A DNA stretch of 64,000 nt from NCBI GenBank assembly GCA_965223955.1, contig OZ245029.1:434001-498000 (forward strand). Reading direction: 5' to 3'. The notes beneath the pieces are model-generated. The model searched no databases and was not told the origin of the DNA. It saw only the letters and a list, made by a program, of their open reading frames with translations. A program made the position numbers and the translations under genes. Positions 43,427 through 52,437 of this stretch are shown piece after piece. This stretch comes from Bin75 sp965223955. Lineage in GTDB: Bacteria > Nitrospirota > Nitrospiria > Nitrospirales > UBA8639. Position 1 is the first letter of the stretch. Each line of letters begins with the position of its first letter.

Positions 43427-46087
43427 TCATTCCTGTCTCAACACGGCCAGCGGCGGTTCGCCGAGAATTCTAAACGTGCTCAGAAACCCCACGGCCACCG
43501 CAAGTCCTACGGTCGCCAGGAGCCCCCAACCGAGAACCATGGGTTGAAAGGTCCAGGAAAGGTCCAGAAAAAAATGCAGAATGGCCCAGGAGAGCGCACT
43601 GGCCAACCCCACGCCGATCAGACCAGCCAGGCCCCCAATCAGGGCAAATTCCATGGCAAATGATTCCACGACGATCCGTCGCGTGCCGCCAATCGCTTTG
43701 AGAATCGCCGACTCATACAGACGACGGTACCGTGTCGAAGAGACTGCCGCGGTCATGACGACGGCTCCACTCACCATGCTCAACAGCGCAATCCCTTGAA
43801 TGGCCCAGGCCAACTGTTCCAACAACCTCGCCACGTTGGCCAGCACGTCGCCAACCTTGATCGCGGTCACGTTTGGAAGGGCTCGAACGAGCGCATGCTG
43901 GAGTGGGATTTCTTCTTCAGCTTCGACCTTAGCCGTTGCAATGCAGGTCATCGGCGCCCCGTCCAGCGCGCCCGGTGAAAGAATCATGAAAAAGTTCATG
44001 GAGAAACTTCCCCAGTCAACCTTCCTCGTACTTTCCACGATGGCGGCCAAGGGAGTCCCTTGAACGGCGAACTCGAGCGTAGACCCCACATCCATGCCAA
44101 GGTTGCCGGCAGCCTCTTCCTCAACCGACACGTGAATGGGGATTGCCTGATTTTTCTGATCCTTTTTCCTCACTTCTTCTGAATCAGCCGACCACCATTT
44201 TCCTTTCGCCACGGTATTATCTTCGGGAAGCGTTGATAGCGCCGTGAGTACGTATTCTCGGGTGAAGTACCATCCATTCTTTTTGCCTTTGTGTTCTTCG
44301 GGATCAATCACGTGCCCGTCAATCGCTCTCAACCGAGACCGAACGACAGGGGTGAGCCGGTACAGAGCATGAGGGGCTTCCCGTTGCACGATCTCTTCAA
44401 ACGGCTCCCTTTGATCCGGTTGAATGTCGATGAAGAAAAACGTCGGGGCATCCTCCGGAATGCGTTCTCCAATGGCGATGAGCAGCGACGATTTCACCAG
44501 CGCGACCGTCACGATGATCATGACGCCTACCCCGATCGCCACGGCCATGCCCCTCGTGTAGTTGCCCGGGCGTTGCACGTTGCCCAGCGCCTGCCTGATC
44601 ACGAATGAACGGGGACGGGGAAGTGTACGCAGGCCGCGCAGCAACACCCACACGCCAACCTGAAGCAGAACCAAAGCGGCTCCAAACGCAACGATAAAGA
44701 GCCCCCCCAGCGTGAGTGATCGCGCTTGCCACGTGGCCAGGAGGGTGAGGCCGCACCCCATCATCAAGGCTGTGCCAAGCCGATGGCGGTCTCGCACGAC
44801 CCCGAGGAACGCGTCCCACGTCAGCCTTAACCATGAACCTGCCCGGATCGGAGTTTGGTGTTGCTCCACTTCACGACGAAACACCAACGCGGGTGGGATC
44901 TCCCTGATCGTGAGTAACGGCCAAATCGTAAAGCAGAACGTCGTCACCACCCCCACAAGCAGGCCTTTAGCGAGGGGCAACACGGTGATCTGACTGCTGA
45001 TGGCAAGGGGAATGAGTTCACCCAAGAGCACGGGCAACAGCCTTTGCAATCCAACTCCTAACGCCACGCCGACCATACTGCCAAGGCACCCCATGAACAG
45101 ACTCTGGAACAGATACACCCGCATCAGCAGGCCGGCGTCAGCCCCCAAGGTCTTCAGAATCGCCACGGTCGCGAGTTTGTGTCGCATGAATCCGTGAATG
45201 GTGCAGGCAATACCGATCCCGCCCACAAACAGTGAGGTCAGGCCGATGAGTCCCAAATAGGTCGTCAGCTGATCTAAAAATCTCCGAATCCGCGGTTGGG
45301 CGTCACGATACGATGAGACGCCGGCCCCCTCCGGGCCAAGTCGCCCTTGCAATTCGCCCCTGAGAGGGCCAAGGGCCAGTGACTCCGGAACGCGAAGCAA
45401 GTAGCGCTCACGAATGCGGCTTCCCGGCTTCACCAGATCCGTCGCTTGTAACGCTTGCCGGGAGATCAGGACTCGTGGCCCCAAGCTGAAGGCACTGGCC
45501 ACGCGATCCGGCTCTTTGACGAGGATCCCCGTCACAACAAACCAGGCTTGTCCGATCTTGATGTGATCGTGAACCTGAATCCCAAAGCTGATCAGCAAGG
45601 ATTCCTGCACCACGGCGCCGAAGCAGGGGAGTGAAGGACAGTCGTTGGGGGCAAGTGACGAATGGAGAGGCTGAGAAGGGGTCATCTCCACCTTCCCATA
45701 CAACGGGTAACGTTCTTCAACGGCTTTGAGTTCAACCAACTGCGTGGCTTGAACGCCGGGTTGTTGAGGATGCTCCAAGGGAGCGGCCGCCATGGCCACG
45801 AGTTCCCTCACGTGCGTGACATCGACGTTGCGCTCCCGGAGGGTACCCAGCGTCTCTTTCCCGGATTCACTCAACTGATGGGCCACACGAATCTCCAAAT
45901 CGCCGCCCAGGAGACTTCTGGCATCGCGGAGAATGAGGGTTTCCACGTTCGTCGCAAACAATTCAATGCCCACCACGGCTCCGACCCCGACGGCCAAACA
46001 TGCCAGGAAGAAGACAAACTGACGCCAACTGCCTCGGATTTCCCGCCACGCCATCAGGAACGAAATGGGTAATCGTGTGTGCTGCAT
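43427..46087 (-). CDS. ABC transporter permease, FtsX-like (YbbP type)
   Basis: 886 residues with an N-terminal helix, a large periplasmic domain and two FtsX-like helix clusters (about 255-400 and 745-880), the layout of E. coli YbbP. GIACTIHGFMRHKLATVAIL then KTLGADAG, and YESAILKAIGGTRRIVVESF, are the paired FtsX cytoplasmic motifs. Encoded 3 nt after the ATPase gene and divergent from a tesA homologue, as in E. coli tesA-ybbA-ybbP. Cargo unknown. Confidence 0.9.
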   Translation of the reverse strand: MQHTRLPISFLMAWREIRGSWRQFVFFLACLAVGVGAVVGIELFATNVETLILRDARSLLGGDLEIRVAHQLSESGKETLGTLRERNVDVTHVRELVAMAAAPLEHPQQPGVQATQLVELKAVEERYPLYGKVEMTPSQPLHSSLAPNDCPSLPCFGAVVQESLLISFGIQVHDHIKIGQAWFVVTGILVKEPDRVASAFSLGPRVLISRQALQATDLVKPGSRIRERYLLRVPESLALGPLRGELQGRLGPEGAGVSSYRDAQPRIRRFLDQLTTYLGLIGLTSLFVGGIGIACTIHGFMRHKLATVAILKTLGADAGLLMRVYLFQSLFMGCLGSMVGVALGVGLQRLLPVLLGELIPLAISSQITVLPLAKGLLVGVVTTFCFTIWPLLTIREIPPALVFRREVEQHQTPIRAGSWLRLTWDAFLGVVRDRHRLGTALMMGCGLTLLATWQARSLTLGGLFIVAFGAALVLLQVGVWVLLRGLRTLPRPRSFVIRQALGNVQRPGNYTRGMAVAIGVGVMIIVTVALVKSSLLIAIGERIPEDAPTFFFIDIQPDQREPFEEIVQREAPHALYRLTPVVRSRLRAIDGHVIDPEEHKGKKNGWYFTREYVLTALSTLPEDNTVAKGKWWSADSEEVRKKDQKNQAIPIHVSVEEEAAGNLGMDVGSTLEFAVQGTPLAAIVESTRKVDWGSFSMNFFMILSPGALDGAPMTCIATAKVEAEEEIPLQHALVRALPNVTAIKVGDVLANVARLLEQLAWAIQGIALLSMVSGAVVMTAAVSSTRYRRLYESAILKAIGGTRRIVVESFAMEFALIGGLAGLIGVGLASALSWAILHFFLDLSWTFQPMVLGWGLLATVGLAVAVGFLSTFRILGEPPLAVLRQE

Positions 46088-46090
46088 GAG

Positions 46091-46768
46091 CTAAGTACGA
46101 ATCAGCTTGTCCGACACAATCGTGCCGTCGTGAAGCGTGAGGATTCTCTCCGTTTGTTCGGCGAGCGTGGAATCGTGCGTGACGAGGATCAACGTGCTCC
46201 CCTGATCGCGATGGAGCCTGAGCAATAAATCAATCACGAGTTGCCCGGTCGCACTGTCCAAATTCCCGGTCGGCTCGTCCGCCAGCAAAATGGGAGGACG
46301 GCAGGAAAAGGCTCGAGCCACCGCCACACGCTGTTGCTCGCCTCCGGAGAGTTGGGCGGGATAGTGGCTTTGGCGGTCTTGCAGCTCCACGGCTTCCAAC
46401 AGGTCCCGGGCGCGAGCCTTCGCAGACCAATCGTTGCTCAGTTCTAAGGGAAGCATGACGTTTTCCAAGGCCGTCAGGGTTGGGATAAGATGAAACGACT
46501 GGAAAAGATACCCGATGTTTTGACGTCGAAAGTGAGCCAGTTGATCCTCAGTCCACGTCGTGATCTCCTGGCCGTTCAACCGGATGGAGCCGGTGGTGGG
46601 TTTATCCAATCCGGCCAACAGCCCCAGTAAGGTGGATTTCCCGCTCCCCGATGGGCCGACAATGGACACCATTTGCTTGCGCGGCACCTCAAAGCTCAGC
46701 CCCTTGAGGATGGATACCACCTGGCCTCCGCCCCGGAGTTGCATGGTCAGATTTTCAACGCGAATCAT
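46091..46768 (-). CDS. ABC transporter ATPase, LolD/YbbA type
   Basis: 225 residues. Walker A GPSGSGKSTLLGLLAG, Q-loop YLFQSFHLIPTLTALEN, signature LSGGEQQRVAVARA, Walker B ILLADEPTGNLD, switch His in LVTHDSTLA. It drives the permease encoded downstream. Context and length favour YbbA over LolD. Confidence 0.93.
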   Translation of the reverse strand: MIRVENLTMQLRGGGQVVSILKGLSFEVPRKQMVSIVGPSGSGKSTLLGLLAGLDKPTTGSIRLNGQEITTWTEDQLAHFRRQNIGYLFQSFHLIPTLTALENVMLPLELSNDWSAKARARDLLEAVELQDRQSHYPAQLSGGEQQRVAVARAFSCRPPILLADEPTGNLDSATGQLVIDLLLRLHRDQGSTLILVTHDSTLAEQTERILTLHDGTIVSDKLIRT

Positions 46769-46826
46769 AGCCTGAAACGTTTCCTCCCTATTGGAAAACC
46801 TTCATCAAAGCAGTCTATTATACACT

Positions 46827-47627
46827 ATGGCTCCGAACACCCCTGACTCTGCCGTTCTTCACCGTTCCGCAACCCAACGATTCCATCGATCGGGACAATG
46901 GCTCCGGATAGCCGTCTGGGTTCTCTTGCTCGTATCAGGAGTAGGAGGATGTGAACCCAAAGACCCTGCTCTCCCAAATGAAACGCAACCTGCACGCAAC
47001 GTTGCGTCTTCCAACGTTTCGAGTTCGTCTTCGCAAGATCGCGTTGTAGCAGAACCCCCACGAATCGTCGCGTTTGGGAACAGTCTCACCGCCGGCCTTG
47101 GGGTCTCTCCCGATCAATCGTACCCTGCTCAATTGCAACATCGCCTGCGCGAAGCAGGGTATCACTATGAAGTCATTAATGCAGGCGTCAGCGGTGAGAC
47201 AACGGCGGGCGGGTTGCGCCGTCTCACCTGGATTCTGAAAAGCCAACCGTCGATGGTGATTCTCGAATTGGGCGCAAACGACGGCTTGCGAGGACAGCCT
47301 TTGTCTCTCATGGCTTCGAATTTAACGGAAATCATTGACGGGTTACAGGAAGCAGGCGTCGAGGTCGTGCTGGCAGGGATGCAGATTCCTCCGAATTACG
47401 GTCTGGCCTATACCACGGGCTTTGCGTCGATGTTTGAACGTTTAGCCCAAGACCATTCGGTGACCTTGATCCCCTTTTTTCTTGAAGGAGTGGCGGCTCG
47501 AAAAGACTTGAACCAGGCTGACGGCATCCATCCCACCGCAGAAGGGTACCGGATTGTCGTACACACGGTCTTTGACGTGATCGAACCGTTACTCAAAAAG
47601 GAGAGCCCCCTTTCACACCTCAGGTAG
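46827..47627 (+). CDS. tesA: SGNH/GDSL arylesterase (TesA-like), predicted lipoprotein
   Basis: 266 residues from ATG 46827. Signal helix (RIAVWVLLLVSGVGG) with lipobox VGGC, then SGNH blocks: IVAFGNSLTAGLGV (block I; Asn in place of the usual Asp of GDSL), NAGVSGETTAGG (II), ELGANDGLRG (III) and DGIHPTAEGY (V, catalytic Asp/His). Hydrolyses acyl thioesters or lysophospholipids in the periplasm. E. coli TesA is soluble, so lipid anchoring is a difference. The start codon lacks a clear ribosome site. Confidence 0.88.
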   Translation: MAPNTPDSAVLHRSATQRFHRSGQWLRIAVWVLLLVSGVGGCEPKDPALPNETQPARNVASSNVSSSSSQDRVVAEPPRIVAFGNSLTAGLGVSPDQSYPAQLQHRLREAGYHYEVINAGVSGETTAGGLRRLTWILKSQPSMVILELGANDGLRGQPLSLMASNLTEIIDGLQEAGVEVVLAGMQIPPNYGLAYTTGFASMFERLAQDHSVTLIPFFLEGVAARKDLNQADGIHPTAEGYRIVVHTVFDVIEPLLKKESPLSHLR

Positions 47628-47642
47628 GGCCTGAAAGGGGGC
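47605..47642. terminator. Hairpin at the end of the TesA gene
   Basis: GCCCCCTTTCA (47605-47615) and TGAAAGGGGGC (47632-47642) form a perfect 11-bp stem that includes the tesA stop codon in its loop. No T-run follows on either strand, so factor-independent termination is not certain. It separates two convergent genes. Confidence 0.55.
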
Positions 47643-47658
47643 AACGTTTGGAGACTTG

Positions 47659-47832
47659 TCAGTCCTTTTTGAAGAAAATATCCCACGCACCATAGGCAAG
47701 AATAAGGCCGATCACCCCATAGTACATGGAGGTGATACCTTCATATCCGCCACCTGGTTCGTTGGCGAAAACGGGCGAGGCTCCTAAAACCAGGAAAGCT
47801 GCACCAAGAATTCCTTGCATGGTCTTCTTCAT
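47659..47832 (-). CDS. 57-residue membrane or exported small protein
   Basis: A short frame: MKKTMQGILGAAFLVLGASP (signal-like, cut possible after VFA), a linker NEPGGGYEG, then one hydrophobic helix (SMYYGVIGLILAYGAW) and DIFFKKD at the end. GGAGG lies 7-9 nt before ATG 47832, and codons are regular. Too short for most gene finders. No family recognised; likely a single-pass envelope peptide. Confidence 0.72.
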   Translation of the reverse strand: MKKTMQGILGAAFLVLGASPVFANEPGGGYEGITSMYYGVIGLILAYGAWDIFFKKD

Positions 47833-47940
47833 TGTCTCATCCTCCTTATCAGACAGAATACATGTCCGGGTGATCTCATTCGAATCGATAAGAACAAAAT
47901 TATATAAAAACTCTCATAAAAGAGGCAAGAGAGGACAAAG

Positions 47941-48186
47941 CTATTCTTCGAGACTGGAATGGGTTCCATCACAAAACGGCTGTTTGTTCGTATGCTTACA
48001 TCCACACCATGCGACTCGTTTTTTCTCGGTGAATTCGACTTCCACCGGGGAATGTTCCGTGCCCGTGTGTGACCCATCGCAAAAGGGTTGCGTCTTGGAG
48101 CGGCCACACCGACACCAATAATACTTGCCGGGCTCCATCTCCAGCACATAGGGCATCCGTTGCGCAATCATCACTGAGTCTCCCAT
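47941..48186 (-). CDS. Protein with two CDGSH iron-sulfur domains
   Basis: 81 residues with two CDGSH motifs: CRCGRSKTQPFCDGSH and CGCKHTNKQPFCDGTH, each of which binds a 2Fe-2S cluster with three Cys and one His. This is the small tandem (MitoNEET-like class III) type. Start at 48186 (MGDSVMI) has AAGGAGG upstream; the longer frame to 48246 has none. Role probably redox or cluster transfer. Confidence 0.93.
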   Translation of the reverse strand: MGDSVMIAQRMPYVLEMEPGKYYWCRCGRSKTQPFCDGSHTGTEHSPVEVEFTEKKRVAWCGCKHTNKQPFCDGTHSSLEE

Positions 48187-48255
48187 GCTTTTCCTCCTTG
48201 CGTTTTCTTTGTGAATCGTTTCCGCGATCGTCCTTTTACGGAGCACGATACGCTC

Positions 48256-49236
48256 CTATTCCCCGCACCGGGGTTGTCTCCCTTGAGGGCCTAATGCCGT
48301 GAGCCACACGTAGTCCGCAATGCGTTCGTCGATCAAATGATCGACGTCTTCCGGGTGTTCGGGGTCCAGCGCGTGGAGATACACCGTCACGTCTTTGACC
48401 GGAACGCCTAATTGCCGTTTGACCCGTTTAGGGATAGGAAGCCCATATTGGATGTGCCCGGCACCGGTATAACTGACAAAGGTCGTTGGTTCAGGTGCAT
48501 CTGACTTGACCGTCGTCGTAATGACGGACGCCATTCCCTCATCCCGAAAGACGGAAGCTTCATAGATTTTCTGATAGACCTCCTGCGACAATCCTCCATG
48601 ACATTGTTCAATTTGCTCGTAAATGACTCGTCGATACTCAGGGTCATCTGCAGGGAACGGGACGGGAATGGTCCATTGTTGCACTTCCGGATCACTCCCA
48701 ATAGCCGCAAGTCCTGTTTTCGCCACGTTCCTGACAAGAGGACGAGGCGGATTGAGGCCCAGCAAGGTTAAGCCATGGGTTTTCGCAAAATCAACAAGTG
48801 CCGAGTAATCCGCATATTTCCCGCCCCAATTGTTCTTCCAGTGAGATTCGGCTAAAAAATCCTCCGTCGACGTGACCGTTCCCTTGAGGTAACGATCAAG
48901 CCCGGCTTGCCCGTCCCAGCTGAACATTTCCATTCCCAGGATCGGTTTTCGGCCTCCGCCGAGCACGCGTTGGAGCACCTGCAGTGCGGCAGCGACGTGA
49001 GAAGGCGTGTAATGCGCTTCACCGATATAGATGATATCAGCCGATTGGAGAATCGCGCGGAATTCCAGGTCTGAAAGGGTGGTATTGCTTTTCGGCTCGA
49101 TGATTTGGCCGACTCGATAGTGGCCGGGGAAAGGGACTGTGGCCCAGGCGGTGGTTGCCACCAGTGCCCCACAGACAAGCCCCACGAACGCCAACATGTT
49201 GCTTGGACGGCAAGCGACGGATTGCGGCATGTGCAT
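48256..49236 (-). CDS. ChaN/DUF399-family haem-binding-like protein
   Basis: 326 residues with a signal peptide (about 1-32, ending TTAWA). Family motifs: ADIIYIGEAHYTPSHVAAA, LGMEMFSWDGQAGLDRYLKG, VVYTGAGHIQYGLPIPKRV (here SYTGAGHIQYG). ChaN-type proteins bind haem or iron at the outer membrane. No lipobox is present, so it is probably periplasmic. Confidence 0.85.
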   Translation of the reverse strand: MHMPQSVACRPSNMLAFVGLVCGALVATTAWATVPFPGHYRVGQIIEPKSNTTLSDLEFRAILQSADIIYIGEAHYTPSHVAAALQVLQRVLGGGRKPILGMEMFSWDGQAGLDRYLKGTVTSTEDFLAESHWKNNWGGKYADYSALVDFAKTHGLTLLGLNPPRPLVRNVAKTGLAAIGSDPEVQQWTIPVPFPADDPEYRRVIYEQIEQCHGGLSQEVYQKIYEASVFRDEGMASVITTTVKSDAPEPTTFVSYTGAGHIQYGLPIPKRVKRQLGVPVKDVTVYLHALDPEHPEDVDHLIDERIADYVWLTALGPQGRQPRCGE

Positions 49237-49338
49237 GGTGTAGCACAGGGTTTGTCCAACCGCAACCTACTCCTTGAGCCAATCTTGACGCGTGATCAAA
49301 CCCAAGGCTACGCTTCCTCCGTGTCGAGCCCACCTTCC

Positions 49339-50673
49339 ATGCCGGCCTCTTCGGACGACCCGGCAACGCCACAAAATCCCGCTCAACTTCGCCGACTCCT
49401 GAAGGAAAGCAAATCCGCAGACCCCGTTGCATGGGAGTCTGCCAGGAAACTGGTCCATCGGTCCCGACTCGCGCACACCCTGGACCGACTCGTGGAACGC
49501 ATCCAACACAGCCCATTACCAGGCACGCTTCGGGAAGGGTTGGTTGCCGGCCTTGGGACGAACCCTGCCTCAGCGAGCCGGATTGACCCTCCCCGGCTCA
49601 AAGAATTAACGGGCCTCCCTCCCACAAAGGCGATTCGATCGCTGTGTGTGTACTTTGCCCTCGTCCCAGAAGAAGCAACGTCATCGTGCGCGACCGCTCC
49701 TCATGACGTTGAAGCCTTCGTGAGACAGAACCCATCGCCTTATGATCTTCTTCTTCAGGTGGAGAAGCCGTCTTTACTCGATTTGGGAGCAGGAGATTTA
49801 TCGTTTGAAGAAGAATTACTGGATCACTATCTTCCTTCATTTCAACAAAGTGGGAACGCGCTCACGCTTCATGCACAGGATCGCCTCCAGCCAGGATCAC
49901 AATTGGGCGGCATGTACCACGCCAGCCCGGAGCGCTTTCGCCGATTTGCCCAATATCCTCCTGACCATCTTCAATTCCGGTTTTGGGGCGGTGTCGATAT
50001 GATGGATCTTTCGACGCAATCCCACCTGCTTGCTCAGTACACCATGGTGACCTGTCACGCGCCGGCCACGCCGACCTTTGCCTATGAGCACACGAGGTTA
50101 TCGCCGACCACCATCCATGCGCACCTCACCAAAACCAAAGGCGACTATCGGACGGTTCGCGTTCACGGCGAGGAGGCCCTGGAAGTCATGCATCGGGGAA
50201 AATGCCTGACCTTTCCGCACTGGAAATTCGCGATTCAAGGTCCGCTGGCGCTTTTGAACCTTGCGGCTCGTCGCGGAGCACTCTGTGTGCTCGCTGCCAT
50301 TGATGACGAAGTGTTTTGGGAAATACTCGCTCAACTGGTCGAAGATCCCGGCATGCGACCCACGGACGTCGTCTTCACTCCAGATATTCTTCCTGAGATC
50401 TTCGGACACGTTCATCACGCCCTGGCTTCGTTAAAGATCGGAGAACGCTGTAACCTGTCGGATGTAATCCCTCTTCGACAGACTCTCCCCACAGGCGCAA
50501 ATCCTCGAGAACGGAAACCTGGCACCTACCGTTTCCGTTTTGTGGAAATCCGCCGTGGCGCCGTATTCCCCGGAATGCCCGCCGGAGGCACCGCCCGACA
50601 ATTTCTTCTCATGAGCGAAGAAGTGCCCCCCTGGCATCTTGTTCTCGTGCCAGAACGGGTGCCGGAACAGTGA
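49339..50673 (+). CDS. Conserved hypothetical, methyltransferase-like
   Basis: About 444 residues from ATG 49339 (GTG 49321 also possible). The middle contains LLDLGAGDLSFEEELLDHYL, a motif I of SAM-binding Rossmann folds, followed by acid-loop-like TLHAQDRLQPGSQ. The N-terminal 150 residues are helical; the C-terminal part has TDVVFTPDILPEIFGHVHHA and TYRFRFVEIRRGAVFPGMPA. No known family recognised; methyl transfer is only inferred from one motif. Confidence 0.65.
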   Translation: MPASSDDPATPQNPAQLRRLLKESKSADPVAWESARKLVHRSRLAHTLDRLVERIQHSPLPGTLREGLVAGLGTNPASASRIDPPRLKELTGLPPTKAIRSLCVYFALVPEEATSSCATAPHDVEAFVRQNPSPYDLLLQVEKPSLLDLGAGDLSFEEELLDHYLPSFQQSGNALTLHAQDRLQPGSQLGGMYHASPERFRRFAQYPPDHLQFRFWGGVDMMDLSTQSHLLAQYTMVTCHAPATPTFAYEHTRLSPTTIHAHLTKTKGDYRTVRVHGEEALEVMHRGKCLTFPHWKFAIQGPLALLNLAARRGALCVLAAIDDEVFWEILAQLVEDPGMRPTDVVFTPDILPEIFGHVHHALASLKIGERCNLSDVIPLRQTLPTGANPRERKPGTYRFRFVEIRRGAVFPGMPAGGTARQFLLMSEEVPPWHLVLVPERVPEQ

Positions 50674-50782
50674 TCAACAAAACGAGGTCAAGGAAATCGG
50701 CCAGGATTCAAGAGAAAGGGTATACCCCTTTCGGAATCCCCGGTCGGGGGTCAAATCAACGGGCGGCGTTGAATGGGAAATT

Positions 50783-50857
50783 TGGAGCGGGAAAGGGGAT
50801 TTGAACCCCCGACCCTCGCCTTGGCAAGGCGATGCTCTACCACTGAGCTATTCCCGC
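50783..50857 (-). tRNA. tRNA-Gly (anticodon GCC), CCA encoded
   Basis: 75 nt. Acceptor GCGGGAA/TTCCCGC, D arm AGCTCAGTGGTAGAGC, anticodon arm CGCCTTGCCAAGGCG with GCC in the loop, T arm GGGGGTTCAAATCCCC, then discriminator T and CCA. Confidence 0.95.
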
Positions 50858-50881
50858 TCTTGGGAAGGACGTTAGATTTTG

Positions 50882-50910
50882 ATTCTAGTTCGCGTATGCT
50901 ACCCTGTCAA
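50882..50910 (-). promoter_or_regulatory. Sigma70 promoter for tRNA-Gly
   Basis: On the minus strand TTGACA (50910-50905) and TAGAAT (50887-50882) are 17 nt apart, ending 24 nt before the tRNA 5' end. Confidence 0.7.
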
Positions 50911-51071
50911 GAAAACCCGTGCAGGCGCGAGGACAAGCAGAAATTGCTTTAGTCCCCTGACCCTCCATTCATTCTTCCTCAAGTTATGATACTCTTTACC
51001 GGGTAGTTGACGGATGGTCGTTCGTTCTCAACAATTCGACATGTTTCTTCTTTCTCATCCAAGAGGTTGCG

Positions 51072-52403
51072 ATGCATATTAGTGTTCTCGGAACGGGATA
51101 CGTGGGACTCGTCACGGGTGCGTGTTTTGCAGAATTTGGACTCAATGTGACGTGCATGGACGTGGATGCCACGCGCATTCAACAATTAGAACGTGGTGAC
51201 GTGCCGTTTTATGAACCCGGCCTCGCCGCACTGGTGACCAAAGGCCTCCAATCCGGACGGCTCCTCTTCACCACCGACTTGAACCAGGCCGTGGATACGG
51301 CTCTGGTAATCTTTATCGCGGTCGGCACGCCCTCAAACCTCGACGGGTCGGCCGATCTGTCCTACATCGATGAAGTGGCTCGGAGCATCGGGAGCCGCAT
51401 GACGGGGTACAAGGTGGTGGCCACCAAGTCGACGGTGCCCGTGGGGACCGCGACACGAGTGCGAGATATCATCAAGGCCCATCAATCGAAGCCCATCAAC
51501 TTTGACGTGGCGTCCAACCCGGAGTTTTTACGCGAGGGATCGGCGATTGAAGACTTCATGCGTCCGGATCGCGTGGTCGTCGGCGTCGAGAGCGAGCAGG
51601 CCGTGGCTATCTTGAAGGATTTATATCGGCCGTTGTATCTGATTGAAACGCCATTTATCGTGACGGATGTTCCAACGGCAGAAATGATTAAATACGCGTC
51701 GAACGTGTTCCTGGCCACCAAGATTTCCTTTATCAACGAAGTCGCCAATCTGTGTGAATTGGTGAATGCCAACGTGCAAACCGTGGCCAAGGCCATGGGG
51801 CTCGATAAACGGATTGGTGCCAAGTTCCTGCACGCCGGGCCAGGATATGGTGGATCCTGTTTCGGAAAGGACACGGCAGCGCTGGTTCACATTGGAGAAG
51901 AAACCGGATATGACATGAAGTTGGCAGCGGCGACCAAACGGGTGAATGAACAACAGCGGGCTCGCATGGTCGATAAAATCCGTGACACCCTGAACGGCGT
52001 TCAAGGGAAAACCCTTGCCTTTTTAGGGTTGTCCTTTAAACCCAATACCGACGACCTTCGGGATTCCCCCGCCTTGATGATCGCGGAACACCTGATGAAG
52101 GAAGGCTGTGCCATCCGGGCCTGTGACCCGGAAGGATTGGAAGGAGCGCTCGAAACGTTACCCGGCCTGATCGGCTGTCAAGATGCGTATGATGCGATGA
52201 CGGGAGCGGATGCCGTCGTGTTGGCCACCGAATGGAATCAATTCCGAAACCTGGACTTGGATCACGTGAAATCGCTTCTGCGAGTCCCGGTGTTGATTGA
52301 TCTCCGGAACGTCTACGACCCCGAACGGGTCGCCGAAAGCGGATTTCATTATGTTTCCGTCGGCCGCCCGGCTGTCGGCGTGAATCCCTATCACACGTCG
52401 TAA
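51072..52403 (+). CDS. ugd: UDP-glucose 6-dehydrogenase
   Basis: Oxidises UDP-glucose to UDP-glucuronate for surface polysaccharides. 443 residues. NAD fold ISVLGTGYVGLVTGACFAEF, AVGTPSNLDGSADLSYI, substrate helix FLATKISFINEVANLCELV, and the catalytic Cys in GPGYGGSCFGKDTAAL. C-terminal domain with LGLSFKPNTDDLRDSPAL. Ends 34 nt from the convergent HEAT operon. Confidence 0.96.
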   Translation: MHISVLGTGYVGLVTGACFAEFGLNVTCMDVDATRIQQLERGDVPFYEPGLAALVTKGLQSGRLLFTTDLNQAVDTALVIFIAVGTPSNLDGSADLSYIDEVARSIGSRMTGYKVVATKSTVPVGTATRVRDIIKAHQSKPINFDVASNPEFLREGSAIEDFMRPDRVVVGVESEQAVAILKDLYRPLYLIETPFIVTDVPTAEMIKYASNVFLATKISFINEVANLCELVNANVQTVAKAMGLDKRIGAKFLHAGPGYGGSCFGKDTAALVHIGEETGYDMKLAAATKRVNEQQRARMVDKIRDTLNGVQGKTLAFLGLSFKPNTDDLRDSPALMIAEHLMKEGCAIRACDPEGLEGALETLPGLIGCQDAYDAMTGADAVVLATEWNQFRNLDLDHVKSLLRVPVLIDLRNVYDPERVAESGFHYVSVGRPAVGVNPYHTS

Positions 52404-52437
52404 CCGCGTCGGGCTTGTCCTGTTTGCCGATGAGGGC

